A stretch of 64,000 nucleotides of DNA, from contig NZ_SMGP01000001.1 of the NCBI RefSeq assembly GCF_004339745.1, positions 4,278,001-4,342,000 on the forward strand. Reading direction: 5' to 3'. Position numbers and translations under genes: made by a program. Source of the DNA: Paraburkholderia sp. BL9I2N2 (lineage in GTDB: Bacteria; Pseudomonadota; Gammaproteobacteria; Burkholderiales; Burkholderiaceae). Shown here piece by piece: positions 26,978 through 36,396 of this stretch. The notes below the pieces were generated by a model. That model did not search any database. It was not told the DNA's origin and saw nothing but the letters and a program-made list of their open reading frames with translations. Numbering within the stretch: position 1 is the first letter of the stretch; each line of letters opens with the position of its first letter.

Positions 26978-29900
26978 TTAACTCCCAAACTTCAAAACAT
27001 TGCCGCCGACGAGGCTGCCCTTGTCGGCGCTCGATACGAAATACTGAGTGCCTCCGCCTTTGCCCAGGTTGGGATTGGCGAGCGACTGTCCCTTCGCCAC
27101 GCAAATGTCCTTGGTGACAACGAATGCCCTTAATTGGCTTCTCATCGGGCGGGCGTCGACTGTATTGCCTGCGTGCGAAATCTGCGTCATATCGTTGTAC
27201 TCGCGCGCTGACCCGCCTGTGTTGAGAATCGTGCGAGCGTCGGAGAAATAATTACCAGGCAAAGCGGTCGCGATCTTGTCGGGCGGCGCATACGGGTACA
27301 ACGTGTACAACACTGTACCGCGCTTCAAGACCGTGTTCGTGTAGGAGTCGACTCCGGGATAAGGGTCTTTGCCTTGCCAGCTTCGCGCCTGCGCAGCCGG
27401 GTCTTTGCCGGCACAGGGATCCTTCTGGCAGCAATCCTTGTTCGGTGTTTGCGCTTTCTTCTTGAGCCCCAACGGGTCGATCCAGCCCGTGGGATTCGGC
27501 GCGTACTGGTACACATTCCCGCCGGCCAGCAGTCCGATCGGATCTTTGGACGTAAAACGTCCGGTGCCCGGATCGTAGTATCGGTGACGGTTGTACGCGA
27601 GGCCGGTTTCGTCGTCGTAGTGTTGACCCTGGAAGCGAATTGGATTCCGCACAGCGCTGGCCGTCGCTTTCGACACGCGCGTGATTACATTGAGCGCCTC
27701 ACCCCAAGCCTTGTATTTGGCTTCCCAGACGACTTCACCGAATTCATCGGTAAGCAGTTGCGGCGTGCCGAGCTGATCGCAGTGGTAGTAAAAGATATGC
27801 GCGGGGGGCGGAAGAACGACAGGCTTCAGCAGCGGATCGTCTTCCGGCGCATAGCGATCGGTCTGCTTCCAATCGGGCGTAGCGATACCCGCGATCGCGC
27901 CGGAGACGAACTGCGCCAGCGGCACGAACGACCCCGCTTCATATACATAATGCGTGCTGCCTTCATCGGCGCTTTCGTACGCCAGCGTATCGCCGTCCCA
28001 GCCGAACGTCGTGCGTTTGCCGTCGACCTCTTTACCGATACGGCGCCCGAACGCGTCGTAGAAATAACGCGCCTCGTGATGGCGCGCCGGCTCAGCAACA
28101 CTGGCCGCCGTCATCCGGTTGAATTCGTCCCACTCGTAGCGCTGCTCGGCGCCCGCCGAGCGTTTGGAAATCAGGTTGCCGCGGGCATCGTAGGTAAAGT
28201 GTGTGCCGGCGTAGTCCTTCAAAAGATTGCCCAGCACTCTCGGTGTCTGCGCCGGCAAGGTACTCGATTGCACACCGCCGCTAGTGCGTGCCTGGGCCGG
28301 ACTGCCCGGATCGACAATATTGCTCGCCGGATCGAATGCGAAACGTTCGGTCGCAAAAGGGCTCATTGCTTCGATCAGCCGTCCGACGGGATCGTACTGA
28401 TAACGCGTCACGCCGTCCCGGCTGTCGTCGATCTCTTTCAGTTGCCCCACGGCATCGTACTGATACCGCCGTGCCACGATCGCAGCGGGTGCGCCGGTGC
28501 GTTTGAGCGCCTGGGACTCCATCCGTCCGACCGGGTCATAGCGCGTGTTCTGCGCAATCCGGTTCGACAGCGTGCGTTGTGTTTCACGATGCAGGTCGTC
28601 GCGCTCGAACTGAATCAATTCCTGTCCGTCGAGCTGCATGCCGTGCACGTGGCCCGTGCCATACACCAGCCAGTCGACGGCATGACCATCGGGCCGCACG
28701 GTTTTGATGCGCGTGCCGAGCTCATCGTACTCATGCCGCCACACATAGCTGCGGCGCTCGCCGAATAACGCTTGCGCGTGATGTTCGCGTACCAGATTGC
28801 CGACTGGATCGAAGAAGTGCTGCACCCGGCTGACGGCGTTTTGTGCATCGATGAGACGGCCAGTTCCGTCGTACATGAAACGCTCGTCGCCCGCGCCGGC
28901 GACGCGCCGCGCGAGGCGTCCACCGCTGTCGTATTCGAGCTGAGTCTTTTGTCCCGCTTCATCGACGGTTTGTAACTGGCCAGTCGCCGCGTCGTAGCCG
29001 TACCGGGTCGTCATCCCGTCGAAGCCGATTTCCTCGAGGAGGCGCCCAACCGGATCGTAGTGAAACTGGTAAGTCGCGTGGTTCGAATCGGTGAGTGCGC
29101 TCAGCCGTCCGGCGCGGTCGTAGCGATAGCTCAGCAGTTCGCCCGTTGCATCACGACGATGCGCGATTCGCCCGGCGGCATCGTATCCATAGCGGGTGAC
29201 CTGGTTCAGCGGATCCGTATGCACGAGGAGCCGGCCTTCGGCGTCGTACTCCAGCTTCTCGATTCCCGCGGCAGATTGGACTTGAGCCAGTTGGCCGTTG
29301 CCGCCATAGCGATAGGCGACACTCCGCCCGCCCGCGTCTTTGCTCCCGAGCAGGCGGCCTTCTCCATCGTAGGTCCACTGCGTCGTCTTGCCCGAACAAT
29401 CGGTATAGCTGACAAGGCGGCCCGCGGCATCATAGGCGAGTGCCTTCGCGCCGCCCTTTGCGTCGACGATCTCGGTCGGCTGTCCCTGAGCGTTGTAGCT
29501 GTATTGCGTCTTGTGGCCCAGTGGATCGATCTGCGTGGTGACATTGCCTGCATCGTCATACTCGCGGGCCCAGCGATACGCGTGCGGATCGATGATGACC
29601 GTCATCTGATCCTTGGCGTCGTACTCCATGCGTACCACGCTGCCATCCGGGCGCGCCTGTTCGACCAGGTTGCCGCGCTCGTCGTACGTAAAGCGCTCGA
29701 CGCTGCCGTCGGGGTAAATATGCTGCGTCAGGTTGTGCTGGGCGTCGCGGTAGAACCACTCATCGAGGCCGTCCGCGTAAATGGTCCGATACGTGTAGCC
29801 GTCGATATCGAAGTAGTAGCGGGTGACGTTGCCGAGCCCGTCCGTCACGTCGACGAGACGGATATCCGGATGCCACGCGAGACGCGTGTCGAAGCTACCG

Positions 29901-31717
29901 TCGTCCGCGTATTCGCGCACGCACTTCGCCTTGGGTCCCGTGCCATCCCATTCGAGATTCATGCCACGACCAGTACGATCCGTGTATCGCGTGACGAGGT
30001 GATGTGTATAGGCGTACTCGCGACGATTGCCGTGGCGGTCGGTTGCCGCAATCAGGTCGCCATGCTGGTCGTAGGCGTAACGCACCAGCGTGCCGACTCG
30101 TTCGCCTTCCTGGTCGATCTCCACCGCTTCGCTCAGACGGCCGCTCGCGTCGTGCGAAAACACGACGATGCTTTGCGAGGTGATCAGCCGCGTGAGCCGA
30201 TGCGCGTCGTCGTAATCCAGCGTGATTTGACTGCCGTTGCGGTCCTTCAGGAAAGCGAGCCGGAAAGCACCACCGCGTTTCTCGTACGCTTCGAGCAGTT
30301 CATGGCCGCGCGTGAGCGTGAGCCATTGATTATCGAGCTGCGCGAGCGTGAGATCTTCGGCGAGATCATCGTGCGTCTCACCCGCCTTGAGCAGCGGGTA
30401 GTCGAGACTGCGTCCGCTCGAATCGTGATAGACAAGCTTCGCCGCGTGGATATCGAAGCGCGTGGTGTAGGGCGTGATCCAGCGCGCGCCCAGATTGCTT
30501 TCGTCGTAGGCGGAGAGAAATGAACGGTACGTGCGTCGCCAGACCACCGGCATTGCGCCGGGCAAAACGAAGTCCTGGTGATCGAAGCGTTCGTCGCCGA
30601 GTGCATAGCCGATTGAGCCGCCGCTGCGTCCCAAGCCACAGCTCTTGCAGTCGCTCGCTCCGGGATGCTTGGCCTTCGCCTGCGTCGCGATCGTCTCCAG
30701 TTCGCCTTCGGTTTTCTTCAACTCGGCTTCAACCTTGCCGGCTGCCTTGATGCCGACGGTCTGCTTGTGTTTCTGCTTTTCCTTCCACTTCGCCACGGCC
30801 TGCATCAGCGCGTCGAGCATCCAGATCAGGCCGCCGACATCCGCGCTATTCAAGCCCTTGATCTTCTCCATCACCATCGGAATCGCATGGCGCGCTTCCG
30901 CGGCCATCTGTCTGAGCCGTTGGTTCGTGGACGGCGAGATTTCATTCGCTGCACGTGACGCGAGATTCGCCGCGTCCTTCACCAGCACCTTGGTGCCGTC
31001 TTTCAGATACGACCACAGGTTCTCGGCGACCTTGCTCGCGTCATGGGCCGCAAAGCCGTCGCCGACTTGTGCGAGATGTTTGTCGGCCGCGCGATAGTTG
31101 CCCGACGTGTCGAAGAGCTTGCCCGATGCCGCGCCTTCGAAGACCTGCGCAAGACCTTCGAGCAGCTTCTTTGCATGATCCGCGCAATCGTCGAGCATCT
31201 GTGCGAGCTTCGCCTGCACTTCCTGAATGAATTTCTCGATATCGCCAGCGAACTTCGCGCTGATGTGCGCCACCAGCACCGAGATGATCGTATCGGCGAT
31301 CATCTGCGCGCCACCCTCCGCCACGGCCTTGGCGCTCTTCGCGAGTTCCTCGCGAGCGAGCTTCATCAGGGGCCGCGCGCCCATACGGAATTCGCCCATT
31401 ACGGGCGGCAGCGGGATCACGCCGATGAGGTCGATACCCAGATTCAGATAATCGAAGAAGTCTTTCGACTCCGCTTCGATCAGCCGTTTGATATCCATCA
31501 CGACATCGATCGCCGACAGAATGTTCGAAACGACTGGAATGTAATTGGCCAGTTGCTCGACGCGCTCCAGCGTGATGTAGCCGTCACTGACGCTCTTGAG
31601 CCACGCATCGAATTGCTCGAGCGCGGAGCCGACATCCTCCTTGGCGATGGTGACGAGCGGCGCGATGGCGACTTCGGTTCGGACAATGGCGGTAGTCTGG
31701 GCAGCGGCTGCGCTCAT
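26978..31717 (-). CDS. rhs: Rhs-family polymorphic toxin
   Basis: A 1579-residue Rhs protein. Residues about 1-360 form a helical N-terminal region with hydrophobic stretches (YIPVVSNILSAIDVVMD and LGIDLIGVIPLPPVMG), as in T6SS-delivered Rhs proteins. A DUF6531-like segment follows (from about 355), then a long array of YD repeats (about 480-1330) that builds the cocoon, and the conserved core end RYYDPGTGRFTSKDPIGL ... GWIDPLGL. The last 161 residues after DPLGL (nucleotides 26981-27463) are the variable toxin tip. That tip contains LKRGTVLYTLYP, LPGNYFSD and GKGGGTQYF, the last resembling the end motif of TNT-type NAD glycohydrolases. The neighbour at 26519 is the likely immunity gene. Confidence 0.9.
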   Translation of the reverse strand: MSAAAAQTTAIVRTEVAIAPLVTIAKEDVGSALEQFDAWLKSVSDGYITLERVEQLANYIPVVSNILSAIDVVMDIKRLIEAESKDFFDYLNLGIDLIGVIPLPPVMGEFRMGARPLMKLAREELAKSAKAVAEGGAQMIADTIISVLVAHISAKFAGDIEKFIQEVQAKLAQMLDDCADHAKKLLEGLAQVFEGAASGKLFDTSGNYRAADKHLAQVGDGFAAHDASKVAENLWSYLKDGTKVLVKDAANLASRAANEISPSTNQRLRQMAAEARHAIPMVMEKIKGLNSADVGGLIWMLDALMQAVAKWKEKQKHKQTVGIKAAGKVEAELKKTEGELETIATQAKAKHPGASDCKSCGLGRSGGSIGYALGDERFDHQDFVLPGAMPVVWRRTYRSFLSAYDESNLGARWITPYTTRFDIHAAKLVYHDSSGRSLDYPLLKAGETHDDLAEDLTLAQLDNQWLTLTRGHELLEAYEKRGGAFRLAFLKDRNGSQITLDYDDAHRLTRLITSQSIVVFSHDASGRLSEAVEIDQEGERVGTLVRYAYDQHGDLIAATDRHGNRREYAYTHHLVTRYTDRTGRGMNLEWDGTGPKAKCVREYADDGSFDTRLAWHPDIRLVDVTDGLGNVTRYYFDIDGYTYRTIYADGLDEWFYRDAQHNLTQHIYPDGSVERFTYDERGNLVEQARPDGSVVRMEYDAKDQMTVIIDPHAYRWAREYDDAGNVTTQIDPLGHKTQYSYNAQGQPTEIVDAKGGAKALAYDAAGRLVSYTDCSGKTTQWTYDGEGRLLGSKDAGGRSVAYRYGGNGQLAQVQSAAGIEKLEYDAEGRLLVHTDPLNQVTRYGYDAAGRIAHRRDATGELLSYRYDRAGRLSALTDSNHATYQFHYDPVGRLLEEIGFDGMTTRYGYDAATGQLQTVDEAGQKTQLEYDSGGRLARRVAGAGDERFMYDGTGRLIDAQNAVSRVQHFFDPVGNLVREHHAQALFGERRSYVWRHEYDELGTRIKTVRPDGHAVDWLVYGTGHVHGMQLDGQELIQFERDDLHRETQRTLSNRIAQNTRYDPVGRMESQALKRTGAPAAIVARRYQYDAVGQLKEIDDSRDGVTRYQYDPVGRLIEAMSPFATERFAFDPASNIVDPGSPAQARTSGGVQSSTLPAQTPRVLGNLLKDYAGTHFTYDARGNLISKRSAGAEQRYEWDEFNRMTAASVAEPARHHEARYFYDAFGRRIGKEVDGKRTTFGWDGDTLAYESADEGSTHYVYEAGSFVPLAQFVSGAIAGIATPDWKQTDRYAPEDDPLLKPVVLPPPAHIFYYHCDQLGTPQLLTDEFGEVVWEAKYKAWGEALNVITRVSKATASAVRNPIRFQGQHYDDETGLAYNRHRYYDPGTGRFTSKDPIGLLAGGNVYQYAPNPTGWIDPLGLKKKAQTPNKDCCQKDPCAGKDPAAQARSWQGKDPYPGVDSYTNTVLKRGTVLYTLYPYAPPDKIATALPGNYFSDARTILNTGGSAREYNDMTQISHAGNTVDARPMRSQLRAFVVTKDICVAKGQSLANPNLGKGGGTQYFVSSADKGSLVGGNVLKFGS

Positions 31718-31733
31718 GCTGGATCAGGTCGGT

Positions 31734-32270
31734 TTAGTTGCTATGGGAAAAGAGTTTGTCGTAGGCGCATCCGAGCAGAATCCAGCCCGGGCTTTCCTGC
31801 TGATCGACAAGCAATCTGATTTCCTTCTCGCCGACCGGCTTGCGATAGTCGACGCCTCGCCAATGCGCGTTTTCGCGCAGTGAAATCGTGCCGGCTCCTT
31901 CGCTCATGCCGCCGATGCGTTCGGCCCATTGCCTGGCAACGTTGATTTCGTCGCCTTGGGCTGCGGGAATCGCGAGCAGCATTTGCCGCGGCGACACGAG
32001 CGACACCAGATTCGACGATGTACCCCAAGCCTCGATCGGTTTCTGCGTTTTCCAGGCGAGATCGACGGCCTTCTCGTGCGAGGGCTGACTTGCGAAACCC
32101 GGCACGGTGGCGTTGTCGACTCTGCCGATGAAGCGGTCGATCTGACGCGCGTCGAGCTTGCACTCGACGAAGCGGGCGATCGTCCGGAGGTCGGCTGTCG
32201 ACTGGGCGTGCGCGCTTGTGGCAATCGCCACGCCGCACACCATCGCCATTATCGTGTGAGGGAATTTCAT
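31734..32270 (-). CDS. Exported protein in the T6SS island, unknown function
   Basis: A 178-residue protein with a Sec signal peptide (about residues 1-23, ending SAHA) and a soluble mature part with two cysteines, in VECKLD and LLGCAYD. No family was recognised. It lies between the OB-fold protein and rhs, with short gaps of 7 and 16 bases, so all are probably cotranscribed from vgrG copy 2. A periplasmic immunity or adaptor role is possible. The ATG at 32270 gives the signal peptide; the upstream open frame is not protein-like. Confidence 0.6.
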   Translation of the reverse strand: MKFPHTIMAMVCGVAIATSAHAQSTADLRTIARFVECKLDARQIDRFIGRVDNATVPGFASQPSHEKAVDLAWKTQKPIEAWGTSSNLVSLVSPRQMLLAIPAAQGDEINVARQWAERIGGMSEGAGTISLRENAHWRGVDYRKPVGEKEIRLLVDQQESPGWILLGCAYDKLFSHSN

Positions 32271-32277
32271 CTTCGAC

Positions 32278-32640
32278 TTACTTGACCTTGCAATCGGTCG
32301 CGGCCGGGAACGTGGTCGAGAATGCGCCCACACAATGAAGCGTGATCTTTTGGCCGACGCGCGAGCGGATCTTGTCGATGCTTTTTTTGTCCGCAAAGGT
32401 CACGCGTACCGCGGAGTCCGAGTCGTCGCCAAGCTTGCCGATGACGTCATCGGTCAGGCCGGAATCGAGGGACAGCAGCTTGCCGGTCAGAGCGAGCGGC
32501 TTATCGGTGAATTTCGTCGCGGCGTCGACGTCGCTGTCGTATTGCGACGCCATCGCGGCGGCGGAAATCCTCAGTTCGGTTGCCCCGAAAGCCAGCGAGG
32601 TGACTGCAAAGGCGAATGCGAGAAAGGCCGTTTTCTTCAT
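32278..32640 (-). CDS. Exported OB-fold (tRNA_anti-like) protein
   Basis: A 120-residue protein with a Sec signal peptide (about residues 1-19, ending AFGA) and a small domain of the tRNA_anti-like OB-fold type. Its signs are AATKFTDKPLALTGKLLSLD, then VRVTFADKKSI and GQKITLHCVG. The family is usually periplasmic in Proteobacteria, and the name does not imply tRNA binding. It lies 43 bases downstream of vgrG copy 2 and may protect against, or help load, cargo linked to that VgrG. That role is inferred. Confidence 0.6.
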   Translation of the reverse strand: MKKTAFLAFAFAVTSLAFGATELRISAAAMASQYDSDVDAATKFTDKPLALTGKLLSLDSGLTDDVIGKLGDDSDSAVRVTFADKKSIDKIRSRVGQKITLHCVGAFSTTFPAATDCKVK

Positions 32641-32683
32641 GATTGGACTGAACGTTGCTTGGTGTCGAATGATCGTCATCGCG

Positions 32684-35600
32684 TCAGACAATGCCGTTGA
32701 TTGCCGGCAATGCGCTCCGTGCCGATTGCGCGATGCTGCTGATTTCCTTGGCCGTGCTTGCGGCCTGACTGGCTTGTGAGACCGCGGCGCTGGCGCCTGA
32801 AGGTAACGCCTTGGTGAGCGCGTTTTGGGCGTATCCGGTGGCCTGGCTTTTCGCCATCGACGTTAGGCCGCCGCTGCCTTGTGAGGCGATGTTGGCGAGG
32901 CTCGCGAGTTGCGACGCACCGCCGACGGCCGAGCCCACCGCGCCCTTCGCCGTACTGGCCAACGCGCTCGCTGCACTCGCTGCAACGCCGGAGCTTCCGG
33001 CCGCGGCGGCTGCGCCCGACGTGCTGCTAGCCGCGGCAGGCAGGAACGAAGCCATCTGCGATGCGGCTGCGGCGTCGCCGGACGCGTTCAACGGCTCGGC
33101 TGGCCAGTTCATGCTCTTGAAGTAATTGGCCGGCTGCGAGGGATCGCGAGGATCGGCGCCGAATTGCACTTGCGCCACGCCTGGCGGCAAACCGCTGACC
33201 GTCATGCGACCGTTTGCATCCAGCGCGCCTTGACGCAGAACTCCGCCGTTAGCGTCCAGTACTGAAAACTGCCCGCCTTTGACCGGCTCGCCATTCGCGT
33301 ATTGATGGAGCAACTCGAGCTGTCCCGGTTGATCGGGACGGGCCGACGGCAGTGGATAGCCCTGACTCGTCGGGCCGTTGAAGCTATGCTGCGCACCTTT
33401 GACATCGACCATGCCCGGCGCGTGAATATCGATGTTGCCGCCCGCGATACGGATGTACGCGCCGCCGCTCGTCAACAGGATCTCCTGATCGGCGGCTGCT
33501 TCGATTTTTTCGGTTGCCGAGAGCAACCTGAAGGTTTTCTGCGCGGTGAGTTCGACGTTGTCCGACTGTGACTGGATTTCGACTTTGCCCTTCGCCGCGA
33601 ACAACTTCATGCCCGCGTTCTGCACGAACAGGCTGATCTTTTCGCCGACGCTGGCGAGAAGCGATTTTCCCGTGGCGATGTGTGTGCTCTGCCCGCTGAC
33701 CAGATTGACATGCTCTGTCGCGGTGATGTGCGCCGACTTCTGCGTCGAGATTGCGATGCCCGCCGGCGTGGCGAACAGCATGATCGGCTCCTTGAAGGCG
33801 TTGGCGCTGCCTGTGCCGCCGCCGGCTGTGTTGCCTCCGCTGCCTGTAGCGCCGGACACGCTGTTCTGCGTGGCATCCGTGAAAGACTTCAGTGCGTCGT
33901 GGCCTTCGTTCAGACTTTCGGCCTGGTGTGTCTCGCTCGCCCGTGAGAGCGCTTCGATCACGCTTTCGGAATTGGTCAGCTGGCTGTTGGCGTCGCGCAC
34001 ATCGAGCGGCTGGCTCGACGTGCCGTTGGCCGGATGCGTCGTGACGTAAAGACCTTGCGCCGCGCGAACTGCGCCATAGGCATCAGACTTGAGATCGAAA
34101 CCGCTGCCGAGATACGCACCACGCGAGTTGCCGTTCTGGGCGATCAGATAACCGAGGTGCAGTTGCGCGTTGGTGCTCGAGCTGTAGAGCTGCATGCGGT
34201 TCTGACCGGTGGCATCGTCCATCACCATCTGGTTGTAGCCGCTGCCCTGATATTCCTTCGACTTGTAGCCGGAGAGAATACCGTTCGAATGCCAGTCCGG
34301 CGTTTTCGCGCCGTTGTAGACGCGACCGGTGACAATGGGCCGGTCGCAATCGCCGTCGAGGAAAGAAACGATCACTTCCTCGCCGATGCGCGGGACGTGA
34401 ACACCGCCATAACTACCGCCAGCGTCCGACTGCGCGACGCGGATCCAGCACGACGCATTCTCGTCGCCCGGATTCAGGCGATCCCAATGCATCTGAACTT
34501 TGATGCGGTTCAGTTGATCGGTGTACACCTCTTCGTTCGCCGGACCGACCACGGTCGCGGTTTGCATGTGCATCTCGGGTTTTTCATGCTCGAACGGGCT
34601 GCGGAAAGGGATGGCCTTGCGTTGGGCTTCGACGGTGGCCATGAAGAAGCCTTCGCTGCCGTCCGTGGCTTTGACCACCAGCGTCGGATTGTTCGCGTGC
34701 TGCGCGCGGGCCGCGGCGATTTTTTGCTTCAGGCTGTGCGGAAAGTCCGTCGTGCCGCTCGAGACGGGCAGGTTGTTCTCGATCACCCACTCGACCGCGA
34801 TCACCGCGAACTGCCGCTCCTGTGCACTGCCCGCGCCGTGGTCCGGATGATTGGTGAGTTCGAACCAGCGGCCGGCATCGACACGGCGTACCGCGCCCAC
34901 ACCGCTGAAGCGCTTGGCGCGCGACTCCCATTCTTCCATCCGCACCTTCGAGAGCTGGTCGCCGCGGTTCTGTTTGGCGTAAGAATACGCGCCGGTGTAC
35001 TCGTACACTTCGGCCTGCTGCGGCAGATCACCTTGTGTGCTCAAGGTCGGCGTCGCCGTGCCTTTCGGATTCGCGGCTGGGGACGGCGCCTTGTAGTCGA
35101 AGGTGCGGGTGATCAGCGACGTGCTCTGCAACGTGCGGGTGCCGCTCCATTGCACGAAGGCATCCGTTTCACTGTTGGTGCCCGAGCGGTAGAAATCCAC
35201 CGTTTGTGGCGAAAGCGGTTGCAGGGTACTGATATCGTCGGTAACGACCAGCGTGTGCGATTTGCCGTCGGTAGCCTGTTCGAAATAGCCGAACAGGCCT
35301 TCCGTTTCCATCAGCCTTTGACAGAAATTCCAGTCATCCTCGAATTGCACGCAGAATGAACGCTGCGGCAATGGGTTTCTCAAGCTGAAGCGGAAAGCAC
35401 CCTGCGCCTGCGGATGCATATTGAATACATCGGTGAGAATTTCATCGACGGTTTTATCCTGCCAGATGCGTGCATCTTTTCTGAAGCGCAGAAAATGCAT
35501 CCATGAGACAAAGCCGATCTGATAGCTGGTAATCGCGCTGTCGGAGCCTAAACGACGGGCGGTATGGACATAACCATGGTGCGGGGCGTACGACTGGTCG

Positions 35601-35830
35601 GTTTGCTGGATCCACAGCGTGACGGGCTGGGCGATCAGCTTCTTGAGTTCGATATTGTCGGTGGTGGAAACCGTATCCAGCGTGAATTCGTAATTACGGC
35701 CGATACGGGAATGCCCTACCACCCTTTGCGGCAATAGGACGTCCGAACCCAGCGGCGTGTCGAGTTTCAGCAGGCGCTCGCTTTGCAACAATCCGCCTTT
35801 TATCGCCGCAATAATCTCCTGCGCACCCAT
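32684..35830 (-). CDS. vgrG: Type VI secretion tip protein VgrG (copy 2) with long C-terminal extension
   Basis: A 1048-residue VgrG with the same gp27, gp5 and DUF2345 layout as copy 1, but longer at the C-terminus. After the DUF2345 region comes a transthyretin-like segment (LELLHQYANGEPVKGGQFSV, about residues 840-900). It is followed by about 140 residues of low-complexity Ala/Ser/Gly-rich sequence with repeated ASxA and SQAxS steps that end in a short hydrophobic tail. Such an extension may be an evolved effector tip or a docking domain. The downstream order is OB-fold protein, exported protein, Rhs and immunity gene, so this VgrG probably delivers the Rhs protein. Confidence 0.94.
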   Translation of the reverse strand: MGAQEIIAAIKGGLLQSERLLKLDTPLGSDVLLPQRVVGHSRIGRNYEFTLDTVSTTDNIELKKLIAQPVTLWIQQTDQSYAPHHGYVHTARRLGSDSAITSYQIGFVSWMHFLRFRKDARIWQDKTVDEILTDVFNMHPQAQGAFRFSLRNPLPQRSFCVQFEDDWNFCQRLMETEGLFGYFEQATDGKSHTLVVTDDISTLQPLSPQTVDFYRSGTNSETDAFVQWSGTRTLQSTSLITRTFDYKAPSPAANPKGTATPTLSTQGDLPQQAEVYEYTGAYSYAKQNRGDQLSKVRMEEWESRAKRFSGVGAVRRVDAGRWFELTNHPDHGAGSAQERQFAVIAVEWVIENNLPVSSGTTDFPHSLKQKIAAARAQHANNPTLVVKATDGSEGFFMATVEAQRKAIPFRSPFEHEKPEMHMQTATVVGPANEEVYTDQLNRIKVQMHWDRLNPGDENASCWIRVAQSDAGGSYGGVHVPRIGEEVIVSFLDGDCDRPIVTGRVYNGAKTPDWHSNGILSGYKSKEYQGSGYNQMVMDDATGQNRMQLYSSSTNAQLHLGYLIAQNGNSRGAYLGSGFDLKSDAYGAVRAAQGLYVTTHPANGTSSQPLDVRDANSQLTNSESVIEALSRASETHQAESLNEGHDALKSFTDATQNSVSGATGSGGNTAGGGTGSANAFKEPIMLFATPAGIAISTQKSAHITATEHVNLVSGQSTHIATGKSLLASVGEKISLFVQNAGMKLFAAKGKVEIQSQSDNVELTAQKTFRLLSATEKIEAAADQEILLTSGGAYIRIAGGNIDIHAPGMVDVKGAQHSFNGPTSQGYPLPSARPDQPGQLELLHQYANGEPVKGGQFSVLDANGGVLRQGALDANGRMTVSGLPPGVAQVQFGADPRDPSQPANYFKSMNWPAEPLNASGDAAAASQMASFLPAAASSTSGAAAAAGSSGVAASAASALASTAKGAVGSAVGGASQLASLANIASQGSGGLTSMAKSQATGYAQNALTKALPSGASAAVSQASQAASTAKEISSIAQSARSALPAINGIV

Positions 35831-35873
35831 ACCGCCTCTTTTTATGCAATTTGCGCCCCCGCGCTACCGCGCG

Positions 35874-35903
35874 ATAATACAAAAGATTACGAGGATTTCG
35901 CAA
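35874..35903 (-). promoter_or_regulatory. Promoter of vgrG copy 2
   Basis: On the minus strand, TTGCGA (35898-35903), an 18-bp spacer and TATTAT (35874-35879) match the promoter of vgrG copy 1 in both elements and spacing. This supports the assignment of each. Confidence 0.55.
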
Positions 35904-36018
35904 TCGTATTATTAAAGGCAAATGTTAAATCGGAAATTGTTTCTGAGTGGGTCTTGATTTTGTTTTTGCCGGTAAAAATAACTTGTCGGCTCGTATTCGG
36001 CATTGAGGGTAGCTGATG

Positions 36019-36186
36019 TCAAAACAAATACCGAACGCATTTGCAGCCTGCCGATATAGCGAGCTCCGTGGGCAGAGTCTTTGTCCAGTAGTCGTCGGTC
36101 AGCGTTACAGCCTCCGCAGCGGCGAGGCGCGCCAGAAACTGGTCGGCTGACTTCAAATCTCGTAGCTCGGCGCGATCCTGCTCCAT
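36019..36186 (-). CDS. Possible small protein or gene remnant
   Basis: A 55-residue open frame starting MEQDRAELRDLKSADQF and ending KCVRYLF. The composition is plausible for a real protein segment (LARLAAAEAVTLTDDYW), but there is no clear ribosome site and it is short. It may be a remnant of a longer gene lost with the decay of the adjacent immunity gene. No family recognised. Confidence 0.25.
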   Translation of the reverse strand: MEQDRAELRDLKSADQFLARLAAAEAVTLTDDYWTKTLPTELAISAGCKCVRYLF

Positions 36187-36396
36187 TCGTGACTCGGGTG
36201 AAGAGGTGAAGCGAATCGTCCACCATCTAAGTGGTGTACACGGCCGAAGCTGAATGTTTCATACTCTGTAAAAACGCGGTATTGAAATTAGTGAAGCGTC
36301 GATAAGTTAATTGCGGCGCCCGATGTATCACCAACGTCAGTCCGATGCACCCCACGATCATCATCGCTGTATGCACCGGCCTACCAACGTCCCCCA

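Larger units (their letters stand above)
35831..36396. other. Intergenic region upstream of vgrG copy 2
   Basis: About 570 bases. The part nearest vgrG repeats the leader and promoter of copy 1. A possible 55-residue open frame lies at 36019-36186. From 36187 to 36396 I see no gene or clear signal. Confidence 0.5.

Noticed and set aside
26978..31717. Repeated patterns inside rhs as a CRISPR or DNA repeat array
   Set aside because: The repeats are protein-level YD repeats, degenerate in DNA and without uniform spacers. No CRISPR array was seen anywhere in the window.
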